DNA of 37,652 nucleotides from Pseudomonadota bacterium (GCA_021848325.1 JAJZUU010000025.1:1-37652); one strand, 5' to 3'. Counted from the first letter of the stretch, positions 14,800 to 23,291 are shown. Notes: generated by a model from the sequence alone, not told the origin. Made by a program: numbers and translations.

Positions 14800-16134
14800 A
14801 TGAATGGATTGAACGTGGACCTGCAGTCGCTTATAGACATGCAGGAGCGCCCGTTCGTACTGATCGACGGCGATTACCGCATCGTGGCGGCCAACCAGGC
14901 CTACTGCATTACCTACGGGGTGAGCCGGGAAGGAATCGTGGGCCGGCGCTGCCATGAGGTGTCCCACCACTCGCCGGTCCCCTGTCACCAGAAGGGGGAG
15001 CACTGCCCCCATCAACAGGTGTTTTCCACCGGGCGCTGCTGCGAGGTGCTGCACACCCACTTCGACCAGCTTGACCGCCCCGAGCATGTGCGCCTCAAGG
15101 GGCACCCGCTAAGGAGCGCGGACGGCGCGCTGTACCTGGCAGAAATGATCTTCCCCCTCGCCTCCGGGATGGACCTGGATTGCGACGAGATGCGCATGAT
15201 CGGGCGCTCGCCGGCATTCCTCGCCTGCGTCGACAACCTCACCTGCGCCGCGGAATCGGAGGCGCCGGTGCTGCTCTACGGGGAAAGCGGGGTAGGCAAG
15301 GAGTTGGCCGCCCGCTACGTGCACCAGCGCTCCGCCCGAAACGGCAAGCCTTATCTGGCCCTGGACTGCGCCGCCATCTCCGAATCCCTGTTCGAGAGCG
15401 AGCTGTTCGGCCACGAGCGCGGGGCCTTCACCGGCTGCATCGGCCGCAAACAGGGCCTGTTCGAACTGGCCCATGGGGGCACCCTGTTTATGGACGAGAT
15501 CGGCGAGATCCCGCTCCCCCTCCAGGCCAAGCTGCTACGGGTGCTGGAAACCGGGGAGTTCCGCCGGGTGGGCGGCCGGGAAATGCTGCAGGCGGAGGTG
15601 CGCATCGTCTCCGCCACCAATCGCAATCTGCTGGATATGGTGGACCAGGGGCTATTCCGCCAGGACCTGTTCTACCGCATCTCAGGCATCGACATCACCT
15701 TGCCGCCGTTGCGGGAGCGGCGCAGCGACATCCCGGCCCTGGCCGAGGCGATCCTGGCGCGTGTCGGCCAGCGGGGCGCGCCCCGCCGTCGCCTCAGCCC
15801 GGAAGCGTCCGCCCGGCTGATGTCCCATGACTATCCCGGAAACGTGCGCGAACTGCGCAACATCCTGCTGAAGGCGGCGGCCCTGAGCGAAAATGGGGTG
15901 ATAACAGCGAAGGACATCCTGTTTCAGGATCTGCGCAACTCCCAGAAGACGGGCGTTGCGGCCGTGGCCGCACCGTCCCCCGGAAACCGGTTACCACCGT
16001 CCATGGGCCAAGTGGAAGCGCGCTACATCAGCCAGTTGCTGACGCAGCACAATGGTCACCGGCTGACCGTAGCGGAAATCCTGGGAATCAGCGAGCGCAC
16101 CTTGTACCGCAAGCTACGCCGCTACAATCTGTAA
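14800..16134 (+). CDS. fisR: Sigma-54-dependent sulfane-sulfur-sensing activator, FisR-like
   Basis: The 444-residue regulator has three parts. The N-terminal PAS-like sensor (1-125) is rich in cysteine. The AAA+ domain has Walker A GESGVGKE (161-168) and the sigma-54 contact loop GAFTGC (208-213). A C-terminal Fis-type helix-turn-helix ends VAEILGISERTLYRKLRRYNL. Sensor cysteines C51, C62 and C69 have the 11- and 7-residue spacing known from FisR of Cupriavidus, whose C53, C64 and C71 react with sulfane sulfur to switch on sqr. Here the gene is divergent from sqr, with a sigma-54 promoter and paired upstream sites between them. C80-C81 form an extra pair. Confidence 0.9.
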   Translation: MNGLNVDLQSLIDMQERPFVLIDGDYRIVAANQAYCITYGVSREGIVGRRCHEVSHHSPVPCHQKGEHCPHQQVFSTGRCCEVLHTHFDQLDRPEHVRLKGHPLRSADGALYLAEMIFPLASGMDLDCDEMRMIGRSPAFLACVDNLTCAAESEAPVLLYGESGVGKELAARYVHQRSARNGKPYLALDCAAISESLFESELFGHERGAFTGCIGRKQGLFELAHGGTLFMDEIGEIPLPLQAKLLRVLETGEFRRVGGREMLQAEVRIVSATNRNLLDMVDQGLFRQDLFYRISGIDITLPPLRERRSDIPALAEAILARVGQRGAPRRRLSPEASARLMSHDYPGNVRELRNILLKAAALSENGVITAKDILFQDLRNSQKTGVAAVAAPSPGNRLPPSMGQVEARYISQLLTQHNGHRLTVAEILGISERTLYRKLRRYNL

Positions 16135-16229
16135 CCGGCGGCTGCGGCCATGGCGCCGGCAAGTCGGGAGGCCGTTCCGGCCGCCCCGGCATGCCGGCTC
16201 TTGATGTTGATCCACTACTGGAGGGAACT

Positions 16230-16457
16230 ATGAAAGTGAACGTAGGTGGTGTGGACAAAACGGCTCGGATCGTTGGGGGAGTGGTTCTGCTGAGCTTGGT
16301 CTTCCTGCTGGAAGGCAACTTTCGCTGGTTCGGGCTGATCGGGCTGGTCCCCTTGGCGACCGGCCTGCTCGGCTGGTGCCCGCTCTATTCCGTCCTGGGG
16401 ATCGACACCCTCATGGCCCAGCACTCCCAACACACCAAGCACATCCAGCACGAATAG
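16230..16457 (+). CDS. DUF2892-family small membrane protein
   Basis: The 75-residue protein starts at ATG 16230 behind GGAGGG. It begins MKVNVGGVDKTARIVGGVVL and has two hydrophobic segments (about 14-27 and 33-48) around a GNFRWFG turn. A conserved GWCPLYSVLGIDT motif then leads to a His-rich tail. This is the inner-membrane DUF2892/YgaP C-terminal type, often found next to rhodanese or sulfur-oxidation genes. The single cysteine in the CPLY motif is conserved in the family. It lies about 95 bases after fisR on the same strand and may be part of the sulfide response. Its function is not established. Confidence 0.85.
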   Translation: MKVNVGGVDKTARIVGGVVLLSLVFLLEGNFRWFGLIGLVPLATGLLGWCPLYSVLGIDTLMAQHSQHTKHIQHE

Positions 16458-16486
16458 CGCCCGGCGGGCGGCTGGCCGGCCGCGGT

Positions 16487-18745
16487 CTACACCACGGCTT
16501 CGGTATCTTCCTCGAACAGCAGGCGGATCTTGCCCTGCTGGTCCAGGTCCACGGTCACCCGCCCGCCCTCGGCCAGTTTGCCGAACAGCAGTTCATCGGC
16601 CAAGGCGCGCCGGATGGTATCCTGAATCAGCCTTGCCATCGGCCGCGCGCCCATCGCCGGGTCGAAGCCGTGCTCGGCCAGGTAGTCCTTGAGGGCATCG
16701 GTGAAGACGGCCTCCACCTTCTTCTCGTGCAACTGCTCTTCGAGCTGCATCAGGAACTTGTCCACCACCCGCAGGATGACCTCCTGATCCAGCGCGGCGA
16801 AGGAGATGATGGCGTCCAGCCGGTTGCGGAACTCCGGGGTGAAGATGCGCTTGATCTCCCCCATCTCGTCGCCGGGCGCCCGGGAGGCCGTAAAACCGAT
16901 CCCGCCCTTGTTGAGGGACTCGGCACCGGCGTTGGTGGTCATGATGATCACCACATTGCGGAAATCCGCTTTGCGCCCGTTGTTGTCCGTCAACGTGCCG
17001 TAGTCCATCGCCTGCAGCAGCACGTTGAAGATGTCGGGGTGGGCCTTCTCGATCTCGTCCAGCAGCAGCACCGCATAGGGATGCTTGGTGATGGCCTCGG
17101 TCAGCAGCCCCCCCTGGTCGAACCCCACATAGCCCGGAGGCGCCCCGATCAGGCGTGACACCGCGTGCCGCTCCATGTACTCGGACATGTCGAAGCGGAT
17201 CAGCTCGATCCCCATCGCGTAGGCCAACTGCCGCGCCACCTCGGTCTTGCCCACGCCGGTGGGGCCGGAGAACAGGAACGAGCCGATCGGTTTTTGCGGG
17301 TTGCCAAGGCCGCTCCTGGCCATCTTGATCGCCGCCGCCAGCGCATCGATCGCCTTGTCCTGGCCGAACACCACCGTTTTCAGGTCGCGGTCCAGGCATT
17401 TCAGCGCCTCGCGGTCGTCGGTGGACACGGTCTTCGGCGGGATGCGCGCGATCTTGGCGACGATCTCCTCGATCTCCCGCTTGGAGATGACCTTCTTCTG
17501 CCTGGACTTCGGCAGGATGCGCTGGGCCGCCCCCGCCTCGTCGATCACGTCGATCGCCTTGTCCGGCAGGTGGCGGTCGCTGATGTAGCGGGCCGCCAGC
17601 TCGGCCGCGGTGGTCAGGGCCGAGGCGGTGTACTTGACGCCGTGGTGAGCCTCGAAGCGGGACTTCAGCCCGCGCAGGATGGACACCGTCTCGTCGATGC
17701 TCGGCTCGGGCACGTCGATCTTCTGGAAGCGCCGGGACAGGGCGTGGTCCTTCTCGAAGATGCCCCGGTACTCGTTGTAGGTGGTCGCACCGATGCACTT
17801 GAGCGCGCCCGAACTCAATGCCGGCTTGAGCAGGTTGGAGGCGTCAAGCGTCCCCCCGGAGGCAGCCCCCGCGCCGATCAGCGTGTGGATCTCGTCGATG
17901 AACAGAATGGCATTGGGGTTGTCCACCAGTTGTTTGAGCACCGCCTTGAGCCGTTGCTCGAAGTCGCCCCGATACTTGGTGCCGGCCAGCAGCGCCCCCA
18001 TGTCCAGGGCATACACGGTGCCGTCCTTCAGCACCTCCGGCACGCCCTTTTCCACGATGCGCCGCGCCAGGCCCTCGGCGATGGCGGTCTTGCCCACCCC
18101 GGCCTCGCCCACCAGCAAAGGGTTGTTCTTGCGGCGCCGGCATAGGGTCTGGATCACCCGCTCCAGTTCCCGGTCGCGCCCGATCAGGGGATCGATCTTC
18201 CCGGCCAAGGCCTGCACGTTCAGATTCTGGGTGAAGTTCTCCAGGGCGGAAGCCGGGGCAACTTCCTGCTCGGCCTCGGGCTCGCTCTCGGAGCGCGGCA
18301 TGCCGCCCTGGGGCACCTTGCTGATGCCGTGGGAAATGTAGTTGACCACGTCCAGTCGGTTGATCCCCTGCTGCTGCAGAAAATAGACGGCGTGGGAGTC
18401 CTTCTCCCCGAAGATGGCCACCAGCACGTTGGCGCCGGTGACTTCTTTCTTGCCGGAGGATTGAACATGCAGGATGGCGCGCTGGATGACCCTCTGGAAT
18501 CCCAGGGTGGGTTGGGTGTCCACCTCTTCGCTGCCGGCCACCGTCGGGGTGTGCTCGGCCACAAAGTCGGTGAGCGCCTTGCGTATTTCCTCGATGTTCA
18601 CAGCACAGGCGCGCAGCACTTCCGCTGCCGATGGGTTGTCCAACATGGCCAGCAGCAAGTGCTCGACGGTAATGAATTCGTGCCGCTTCTGGCGCGCTTC
18701 CATGAACGCCATGTGTAAGCTTACTTCCAGTTCCTGGGCAATCAT
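16487..18745 (-). CDS. clpA: ATP-dependent Clp protease ATP-binding subunit ClpA
   Basis: The 752-residue AAA+ unfoldase feeds substrates to ClpP. It has the N-terminal Clp_N repeat domain (about 1-145), D1 with Walker A GEAGVGKT (213-220) and FIDEIHTLIGAG, and D2 with GPTGVGKT (near 495) and LLDEIEKAHPD. The ClpP-docking loop IGFTASRAPG follows GAESLNKGG. Length matches E. coli ClpA. It starts with ATG one base after the stop of clpS, so the pair is translated from one transcript. clpP is not in the window. The final EEDTEAVV tail is acidic. Confidence 0.96.
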   Translation of the reverse strand: MIAQELEVSLHMAFMEARQKRHEFITVEHLLLAMLDNPSAAEVLRACAVNIEEIRKALTDFVAEHTPTVAGSEEVDTQPTLGFQRVIQRAILHVQSSGKKEVTGANVLVAIFGEKDSHAVYFLQQQGINRLDVVNYISHGISKVPQGGMPRSESEPEAEQEVAPASALENFTQNLNVQALAGKIDPLIGRDRELERVIQTLCRRRKNNPLLVGEAGVGKTAIAEGLARRIVEKGVPEVLKDGTVYALDMGALLAGTKYRGDFEQRLKAVLKQLVDNPNAILFIDEIHTLIGAGAASGGTLDASNLLKPALSSGALKCIGATTYNEYRGIFEKDHALSRRFQKIDVPEPSIDETVSILRGLKSRFEAHHGVKYTASALTTAAELAARYISDRHLPDKAIDVIDEAGAAQRILPKSRQKKVISKREIEEIVAKIARIPPKTVSTDDREALKCLDRDLKTVVFGQDKAIDALAAAIKMARSGLGNPQKPIGSFLFSGPTGVGKTEVARQLAYAMGIELIRFDMSEYMERHAVSRLIGAPPGYVGFDQGGLLTEAITKHPYAVLLLDEIEKAHPDIFNVLLQAMDYGTLTDNNGRKADFRNVVIIMTTNAGAESLNKGGIGFTASRAPGDEMGEIKRIFTPEFRNRLDAIISFAALDQEVILRVVDKFLMQLEEQLHEKKVEAVFTDALKDYLAEHGFDPAMGARPMARLIQDTIRRALADELLFGKLAEGGRVTVDLDQQGKIRLLFEEDTEAVV

Positions 18746-18746
18746 C

Positions 18747-19055
18747 TCAAGTTTCCTCCATCACGCATTGCAGCGGATGTTGATGCTGCCTGGCGAAGGC
18801 CAGGACTTGTTCCACCTTGGTGACCGCAATATCCTTGGGGAAGACGCCGCATACGCCCATTCCATCCCTATGGACTTTGAGCATGATTTGCGTCGCCCGT
18901 TCGAGGTCCATGGCAAAGAACTTCTGCAGCACCACGACCACGAAATCCATGGGGGTATAATCATCATTCAACAGCATAACCTTGAATAACGGAGGCGGTT
19001 TCAGCTTGCTTTCGAGGGCCTCCAGGACGGTTCCATCCTGACGCTTGGTAGCCAT
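18747..19055 (-). CDS. clpS: ClpA adaptor protein ClpS (N-end rule recognin)
   Basis: The 102-residue adaptor binds N-degron substrates and delivers them to ClpA. Family hallmarks are [20 protein letters not shown], the [17 protein letters not shown] turn and the ending [11 protein letters not shown]. The start is placed at ATG 19055 (MATKRQ). The longer open frame adds 23 residues without family similarity. It lies immediately upstream of clpA, as in most proteobacteria, and is divergent from the cold-shock gene, as clpS is from cspD in E. coli. Confidence 0.95.
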   Translation of the reverse strand: MATKRQDGTVLEALESKLKPPPLFKVMLLNDDYTPMDFVVVVLQKFFAMDLERATQIMLKVHRDGMGVCGVFPKDIAVTKVEQVLAFARQHQHPLQCVMEET

Positions 19056-19152
19056 ACTGTCAAATATCCTGCAAGAGCGGTCCTTCGTCCCCTTCCATTT
19101 TGAGCAATGCGGCAATTTTTTCAAGCCCCCGTGGCCAAATTTTCCCGAGTGC

Positions 19153-19182
19153 TTGACTGCATCATGGGATTAGGAGTAAAAA
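19153..19182 (+). promoter_or_regulatory. Candidate promoter of the cold-shock gene with long leader
   Basis: TTGACT (19153-19158) and TAAAAA (19177-19182) are 18 bases apart. This would give a leader of about 105 bases before the csp ATG, comparable to the long structured leaders of cold-shock mRNAs. The -10 match is only moderate. Confidence 0.4.
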
Positions 19183-19295
19183 GCTCGTGGGTGTTTGGTT
19201 CAAGTGTTACCGCTTCACTGGCGTGCTGTCGTTTGCGGTCTTGAAATTCAAACAGTGTCCGGGCGCAAGCCCAATGTTTTTAGGAGTCGCAACAG

Positions 19296-19499
19296 ATGGC
19301 AACTGGTACCGTAAAATGGTTCAACGACGCGAAGGGCTTCGGCTTCATCACCCCTGATGATGGCAGTGAAGACCTGTTCGCGCACTTTTCCGCAATCAAC
19401 ATGGGCGGCTTCAAGAGCCTCAAGGAAGGCCAGAAGGTGAGCTTCGACGTCACCCAGGGTCCGAAGGGCAAGCAGGCGTCCAATATCCAGGCCCTCTAG
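19296..19499 (+). CDS. Cold-shock domain protein (CspA family)
   Basis: The 67-residue single cold-shock domain protein starts [20 protein letters not shown] and carries RNP1 (KGFGFI) and RNP2 (LFAHF). It ends with the conserved [13 protein letters not shown]. It binds single-stranded RNA or DNA and acts as an RNA chaperone. The ribosome-binding site TAGGAG lies about 11 bases before the ATG. It is next to clpS-clpA in the order of cspD in E. coli, but lacks a cspD-like tail, so a general CspA-type name is safer. A GC-rich hairpin follows the stop. Confidence 0.95.
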   Translation: MATGTVKWFNDAKGFGFITPDDGSEDLFAHFSAINMGGFKSLKEGQKVSFDVTQGPKGKQASNIQAL

Positions 19500-19507
19500 C
19501 CTGGCAC

Positions 19508-19529
19508 GGGGCGGGTTTCCACCCGCCCC
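19508..19529 (+). terminator. Hairpin terminator after csp
   Basis: A perfect 9-bp stem, GGGGCGGGT / ACCCGCCCC, with a 4-base loop, nine bases after the csp stop. The following sequence (TCCCCTCTC) is only partly T-rich, so the terminator may be weak. Confidence 0.5.
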
Positions 19530-19753
19530 TCCCCTCTCGGCATGTAGCGCACCGCTCACCGCGGCACTGGAATTATTTTCGCTACGTGCTATACCGTTAG
19601 CTAGAGATTCTCTCGGCTTCCATGACTCCGCGACGAGCCCTGATCTTGCGCGCCCCTTCACATGGCGGCGAAGCGCACGGAGCCGGGGGACTCGGGATGC
19701 ACCCCCTTTGGGCGAAAATCGGAGCGCAAGGCCCCGCAACTGGAGGCAAGCCC

Positions 19754-19927
19754 ATGCCCGGCATCATGTCCACCAAGGAAGCGGTCCTGCTGCTGCAGGG
19801 GCTGGAAAGGCAGCGGGACGACCTGGGGCCGCTGGCGGAGGACCTGATCGCGCTGCTGCGCAGCAGGGGTGTCAAGCCCCTGCAATCGGAGGAAGACCTT
19901 TCCGCCCCGGCCACCCCGGAAGAATAG
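19754..19927 (+). CDS. Hypothetical 57-residue protein
   Basis: ATG at 19754 with TGGAGG (19741-19746) seven bases upstream is the best start. An ATG at 19622 in the same frame adds residues of low-complexity look. The product, MPGIMSTKEAVLLLQGLERQ then RDDLGPLAEDLIALLRSRGV, is amphipathic and helical with an acidic tail. I recognise no family. It converges with icd. Confidence 0.45.
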   Translation: MPGIMSTKEAVLLLQGLERQRDDLGPLAEDLIALLRSRGVKPLQSEEDLSAPATPEE

Positions 19928-19954
19928 CCGTGCCGCGCCCTATTTGCGCCGCCG

Positions 19955-21193
19955 TTACATGCGTTCGACGATAGCCTGGCCGAAGGCCGAGCAGGAAACC
20001 TGGGTCGCCCCCTCCATCATACGGGCGAAGTCATAGGTAACCGTCTTCGCCGCGATAGCGCCCTGCGTCCCCGCGATGATCAGATCCGCCGCCTCCCACC
20101 AGCCCATGTGACGCAGCATCATCTCCGCCGACAGTATCAACGAGCCTGGGTTGACGTAATCCTGGCCGGCATACTTTGGCGCCGTGCCGTGGGTGGCCTC
20201 GAACATGGCCACCGAATCGCTCAGGTTGGCCCCGGGGGCGATGCCTATGCCGCCCACCTCCGCCGCCAGGGCGTCGGAGATGTAGTCGCCGTTCAGATTC
20301 AGGGTGGCGATCACATCGTATTCCTCGGGGCGCAGCAGGATCTGCTGCAGGAACGCGTCGGCAATCACGTCCTTGATCACGATGCCGTTGGGCAGGCTGC
20401 ACCAGGGTCCGCCGTCGATCTCCACCGCGCCGAACTCCCGCCGCGCCAACTGGTAACCCCAGTTCTTGAAGCTGCCCTCGGTGAACTTCATGATATTGCC
20501 CTTGTGCACCAGGGTCACCGATTTGCGTTTATTGTCCACGGCATACTGGATCGCCTTGCGCACCAGGCGTTCCGTGCCCTCCCGCGAGACCGGCTTGACG
20601 CCGATGCCAGAGGTCTCCGGGAAGCGGATCTTCCTGACCTTCATCTCCTGCTGCAGGAACGCGATGACCTTCCGGGCCTCCGGCGAACCCGCCTCCCACT
20701 CGATGCCGGCATAGATGTCCTCGGAATTCTCCCGGAAGATCACCATGTCCACCTTCTCCGGATGCTTCACCGGGCTGGGCACCCCCTGGAAATAGCGCAC
20801 CGGGCGAAGGCAAACGTACAGGTCCAGGTCCTGGCGCAGGGTGACGTTCAGGGAGCGGATGCCGCCGCCCACCGGGGTGGTGAGCGGCCCCTTGATGGAA
20901 ACCACGTAATCGCGTACGGCGTCCAGAGTTTCCTGGGGCAGCCAGGTCCCCCCGCCGTAGACCTTGACCGCCTTTTCGCCGGCAAATACCTCCATCCAGG
21001 CGATTTTGCGCCGCCCCGCGTAGGCCTTCTCCACCGCGGCGTCCACCACCCGGCGCATCACCGGGGTTATATCCACACCGATGCCGTCGCCCTCGATGAA
21101 CGGAATGACGGGCCGATCGGGGACCGCCAGCGAAAAGTCGGGGTTGACGCGAATCGCCTCCCCCTGCGCCGGAACTTTGATCTGCTGGTACAT
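19955..21193 (-). CDS. icd: NADP-dependent isocitrate dehydrogenase
   Basis: This 412-residue TCA-cycle enzyme converts isocitrate to 2-oxoglutarate and CO2 while making NADPH. It shows the substrate loop [20 protein letters not shown], whose S114 corresponds to the regulatory phosphoserine S113 of E. coli. The acidic metal-binding segment is [34 protein letters not shown] has the Lys-Tyr pair of NADP-specific enzymes. AGGAGT precedes the ATG. Length is close to E. coli Icd (416). No aceK kinase/phosphatase is in the window. It is divergent from rluE, as in E. coli. Confidence 0.97.
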   Translation of the reverse strand: MYQQIKVPAQGEAIRVNPDFSLAVPDRPVIPFIEGDGIGVDITPVMRRVVDAAVEKAYAGRRKIAWMEVFAGEKAVKVYGGGTWLPQETLDAVRDYVVSIKGPLTTPVGGGIRSLNVTLRQDLDLYVCLRPVRYFQGVPSPVKHPEKVDMVIFRENSEDIYAGIEWEAGSPEARKVIAFLQQEMKVRKIRFPETSGIGVKPVSREGTERLVRKAIQYAVDNKRKSVTLVHKGNIMKFTEGSFKNWGYQLARREFGAVEIDGGPWCSLPNGIVIKDVIADAFLQQILLRPEEYDVIATLNLNGDYISDALAAEVGGIGIAPGANLSDSVAMFEATHGTAPKYAGQDYVNPGSLILSAEMMLRHMGWWEAADLIIAGTQGAIAAKTVTYDFARMMEGATQVSCSAFGQAIVERM

Positions 21194-21273
21194 GATTACT
21201 CCTGACTGAACGAATAGTTGGGCCCGGGCTTATAATGGAGCCTTCTCAAGGCCTGCGCACGCGATTGCCGCCC

Positions 21274-21840
21274 ATGACCCGTATCCTGCTGTTCAACAAA
21301 CCCTGGGGCGTCATCAGCCAGTTCAGCGGCGATGACCGGCATCCGACCCTCAAGGACTTCATCCGGCTCCCCGGCGTCTATCCGGCCGGCCGGTTGGATA
21401 CCGACAGCGAAGGACTGCTTATTCTAACCGATGACGGCCAACTGCAACACCGGATCAGTCATCCCCGCCATAAGCTGCCCAAGACCTACTGGGTCCAGGT
21501 GGAAGGGATCCCGGACCAGGTGGCCCTGAAAAAACTGGGGGCGGGCGTGGACCTGGCGGACTTCGTCACCAGCCCTGCCAAAACACGCGTCATGGAAGAA
21601 CCGGCAGGGCTGTGGCCGCGCACCCCGCCCATCCGCTTCCGCAAAAACATTCCGGCCACATGGCTGGAGTTGACCATCCGGGAGGGAAAGAATCGCCAGG
21701 TGCGGCGCATGACCGCCAAGGTCGGCCACCCCACCCTGCGCTTGATCCGCTACCGGATCGGCGACTGGACCATCGAAGGCCTGCCGCCGGGCGGTTGGCG
21801 CGAAGCGCAGGTTACCCGCTTGCGCGGGCCCGCCGACTAG
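21274..21840 (+). CDS. rluE: Ribosomal large-subunit pseudouridine synthase RluE
   Basis: The 188-residue protein is of the RsuA/RluB/RluE family. It begins [20 protein letters not shown]. The catalytic Asp is in [27 protein letters not shown]-type and [19 protein letters not shown] motifs follow near the C-terminus. RluE modifies U2457 of 23S rRNA in E. coli. I chose ATG 21274 because the earlier ATG (21235) sits inside a TATAAT -10-like box (21231-21236) and the added residues are not family-like. The TAG stop (21838-21840) lies in the CTAG flanking the MITE copy at 21837. The final residues GPAD read normally, so the protein was not damaged. Confidence 0.92.
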   Translation: MTRILLFNKPWGVISQFSGDDRHPTLKDFIRLPGVYPAGRLDTDSEGLLILTDDGQLQHRISHPRHKLPKTYWVQVEGIPDQVALKKLGAGVDLADFVTSPAKTRVMEEPAGLWPRTPPIRFRKNIPATWLELTIREGKNRQVRRMTAKVGHPTLRLIRYRIGDWTIEGLPPGGWREAQVTRLRGPAD

Positions 21841-22004
21841 GAGCCTGTCGGACTTGAAGAATCGAAGCGAAAATTCGGCTGGTCGAGGACAGATTTTGTC
21901 GATTTTGCAGGTCAATAGTCGTTCTATTGACCAAAAAAGCGGCGAAATATGGACCGGTCAGGCGGATTTGCAGCCGATTTCCTTTAAGTCCGACAGGCTC
22001 CTAG
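21837..22004. mobile_element. MITE-like element, copy 2 (CTAG-flanked)
   Basis: This copy appears base-for-base identical to the element at 6943-7110, with the same length, the same CTAG on both flanks and the same terminal repeats AGGAGCCTGTCGGACTT / AAGTCCGACAGGCTCCT. Sequence outside the CTAGs differs, so this is an independent insertion rather than part of a larger duplication. It abuts rluE so that the left CTAG holds the rluE stop codon. Identity of both copies suggests recent spread or strong constraint. Confidence 0.88.
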
Positions 22005-22166
22005 CGCTCCCTCCGGGCGGGCCAGAACCCCGGCCTTGCGCCAACCAAAATATTTTTCGGGCGCGTGTCAACCCCGTATTCCCATCGGGCGTTATTGGGT
22101 GCGACACGCCAGTATTTGTGTCTTAATGTTTCTGACCAACATACTTGTTTTGTAAAAGGAACCAAC

Positions 22167-22412
22167 ATGAGCAAACTACTCTCCGCCCTGATCGCTGCCG
22201 CTTTCGCCGCTGTAACCTTCTCCGCCGTGGCTGCTGACGAAGCCGCTCCCGCCAGCGAACCCGCCAAGGCCGAAGCCGCCAAGCCGGCCGAGAAGCACAT
22301 GAAAAAACATCATGTCGTGAAAAAACATCATGTGAAGAAGCACAAGAAAGCGAAGAAAGAAGAGAAAAAAGAGGAAGGCAAGACCGAGGCTCCCGCTGCT
22401 CCTGCCCAGTAA
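22167..22412 (+). CDS. Exported Lys/His/Ala-rich small protein (acid-shock-protein-like composition)
   Basis: The 81-residue product has a signal peptide (MSKLLSALIAAAFAAVTFSA then VAADEA). An Ala/Pro/Glu segment, a basic stretch with repeated MKKHHVVKKHHVKKHKK, and an EEKKEEGK / APAAPAQ tail follow. ATG 22167 has AAAGGA upstream. The mature, highly charged, low-complexity composition resembles periplasmic Asr-type acid-shock proteins, which buffer or bind metal, but similarity is of composition only. It is closely followed by two terminators, so it is a single-gene unit with strong termination, suggesting high or inducible expression. Confidence 0.7.
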   Translation: MSKLLSALIAAAFAAVTFSAVAADEAAPASEPAKAEAAKPAEKHMKKHHVVKKHHVKKHKKAKKEEKKEEGKTEAPAAPAQ

Positions 22413-22432
22413 TCACGGCTAGGGTTTCGGAA

Positions 22433-22458
22433 GGCAGGGTGCGCCCTGCCTTTTTTTT
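22433..22458 (+). terminator. Strong rho-independent terminator
   Basis: Perfect 7-bp stem GGCAGGG / CCCTGCC with loop TGCG, followed by eight T residues, about 20 bases after the stop of the exported protein. Confidence 0.92.
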
Positions 22459-22475
22459 CGCCCGTCGGCGGCAAG

Positions 22476-22499
22476 GGCAGGCGTCGTCCTGCCTTTTTT
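22476..22499 (+). terminator. Second, tandem rho-independent terminator
   Basis: Stem GGCAGG / CCTGCC with a 6-base loop and six T residues. It shares the word GGCAGG-CCTGCC-TTTTTT with the terminator 40 bases upstream, so it may be a local duplication. Confidence 0.8.
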
Positions 22500-22571
22500 C
22501 TTTCGGCCGGCTATCCGGCCGCTCGCTCGCAGCGTTTTGCCTCGGGGTCGAGGGGACGTTAGAATGGTAAG

Positions 22572-22619
22572 GGCTCGTTAACGGATAACTTGGACGTCCA
22601 AGTTATCCGTTAACGAGCC
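22572..22619. repeat. Perfect 48-bp palindrome upstream of marC
   Basis: Two 24-base arms, starting GGCTCGTTAACGGATAAC, are exact complements with no spacer. The centre is GGAC/GTCC at 22595/22596. With one bulged base the pairing extends into flanking TAA / TTA. It lies 26 bases before the marC start, so a marC transcript beginning upstream would carry a 24-bp hairpin. It has no T-tract. It could be two abutted terminal repeats of an otherwise lost element, or a protein-binding or replication-related site. Confidence 0.9.
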
Positions 22620-22645
22620 TTAGTCCCTAGCACAAGCGAGCCCTC

Positions 22646-23281
22646 ATGCACGACTGGAGCCACCTGTTCAAGATCGCCGTGGGTTTGCTGGCCATCGTCA
22701 ATCCCATCGGCGGCGTCCCCCTGTTCATCAGCGCCACCAGCGGCTGGCCCGCCCGCGAGCGTTCCAAGACTGCGCGCACCGTCGCCGTCACCGTGTTCGC
22801 CGTGCTCGTCACCACGCTTTTTCTGGGCAACCGCATCCTGGATTTCTTCGGCATCAGCACTTCGTCCTTCCTGGTGGGCGGCGGCATATTGGTCCTGCTA
22901 TTGGCGGTATCCATGCTGCAGGCCCGTGAAAGCCCGATCCGGCAGACCCCCGAGGAGGCCAGGGAGGCCAGCGGCAAGGAGGCGGTCGGGGTGGTGCCCT
23001 TGGGTATCCCGCTGCTGGCGGGGCCCGGGGCGATCAGCAGCGTAATCATCGCGGCCCGCCATGCCCACGGGAAGGTGGCGGAACTATTCCTGCTCGTCAT
23101 CCCTATCTCTTTGATTTCGATTGTTGTTTGGGCGACTTTTTTGTTATCCTTGCCAATCGCCAACCGCCTGGGGACTACCGGCATCAACATCGTGACCCGG
23201 CTGATGGGGCTGATTCTGGCGGCCATGGCGGTGGAGTTCATCGCCAGGGGAATCGGCGAGCTGTTTCCCAAGCTGGTCTAG
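22646..23281 (+). CDS. marC: MarC-family integral membrane protein
   Basis: The 211-residue inner-membrane protein has six predicted hydrophobic segments: FKIAVGLLAIVNPIGGVPLF; VAVTVFAVLVTTLFLG; FLVGGGILVLLLAVSML; VVPLGIPLLAGPGAISSVII; LLVIPISLISIVVWATFLL; VTRLMGLILAAMAVEFIARG. The NPIGGVPLF and PLLAGPGAISS motifs are typical of the MarC/YchE/YhgN family. The transported substrate is unknown, and an old link to antibiotic resistance was not upheld in E. coli. The ribosome-binding site is weak, and a 48-bp palindrome lies just upstream, which may affect expression. nudJ follows after ten bases. Confidence 0.93.
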   Translation: MHDWSHLFKIAVGLLAIVNPIGGVPLFISATSGWPARERSKTARTVAVTVFAVLVTTLFLGNRILDFFGISTSSFLVGGGILVLLLAVSMLQARESPIRQTPEEAREASGKEAVGVVPLGIPLLAGPGAISSVIIAARHAHGKVAELFLLVIPISLISIVVWATFLLSLPIANRLGTTGINIVTRLMGLILAAMAVEFIARGIGELFPKLV

Positions 23282-23291
23282 ACGCAACCAA

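Noticed and set aside
21235-21273. Earlier ATG for rluE
   Set aside because: It overlaps a TATAAT promoter-like box and adds residues not seen in the family. ATG 21274 aligns with the family start.
21854-22126. Open frame within the second MITE
   Set aside because: It is made of the element's repeat sequence, has no ribosome-binding site and no family look.
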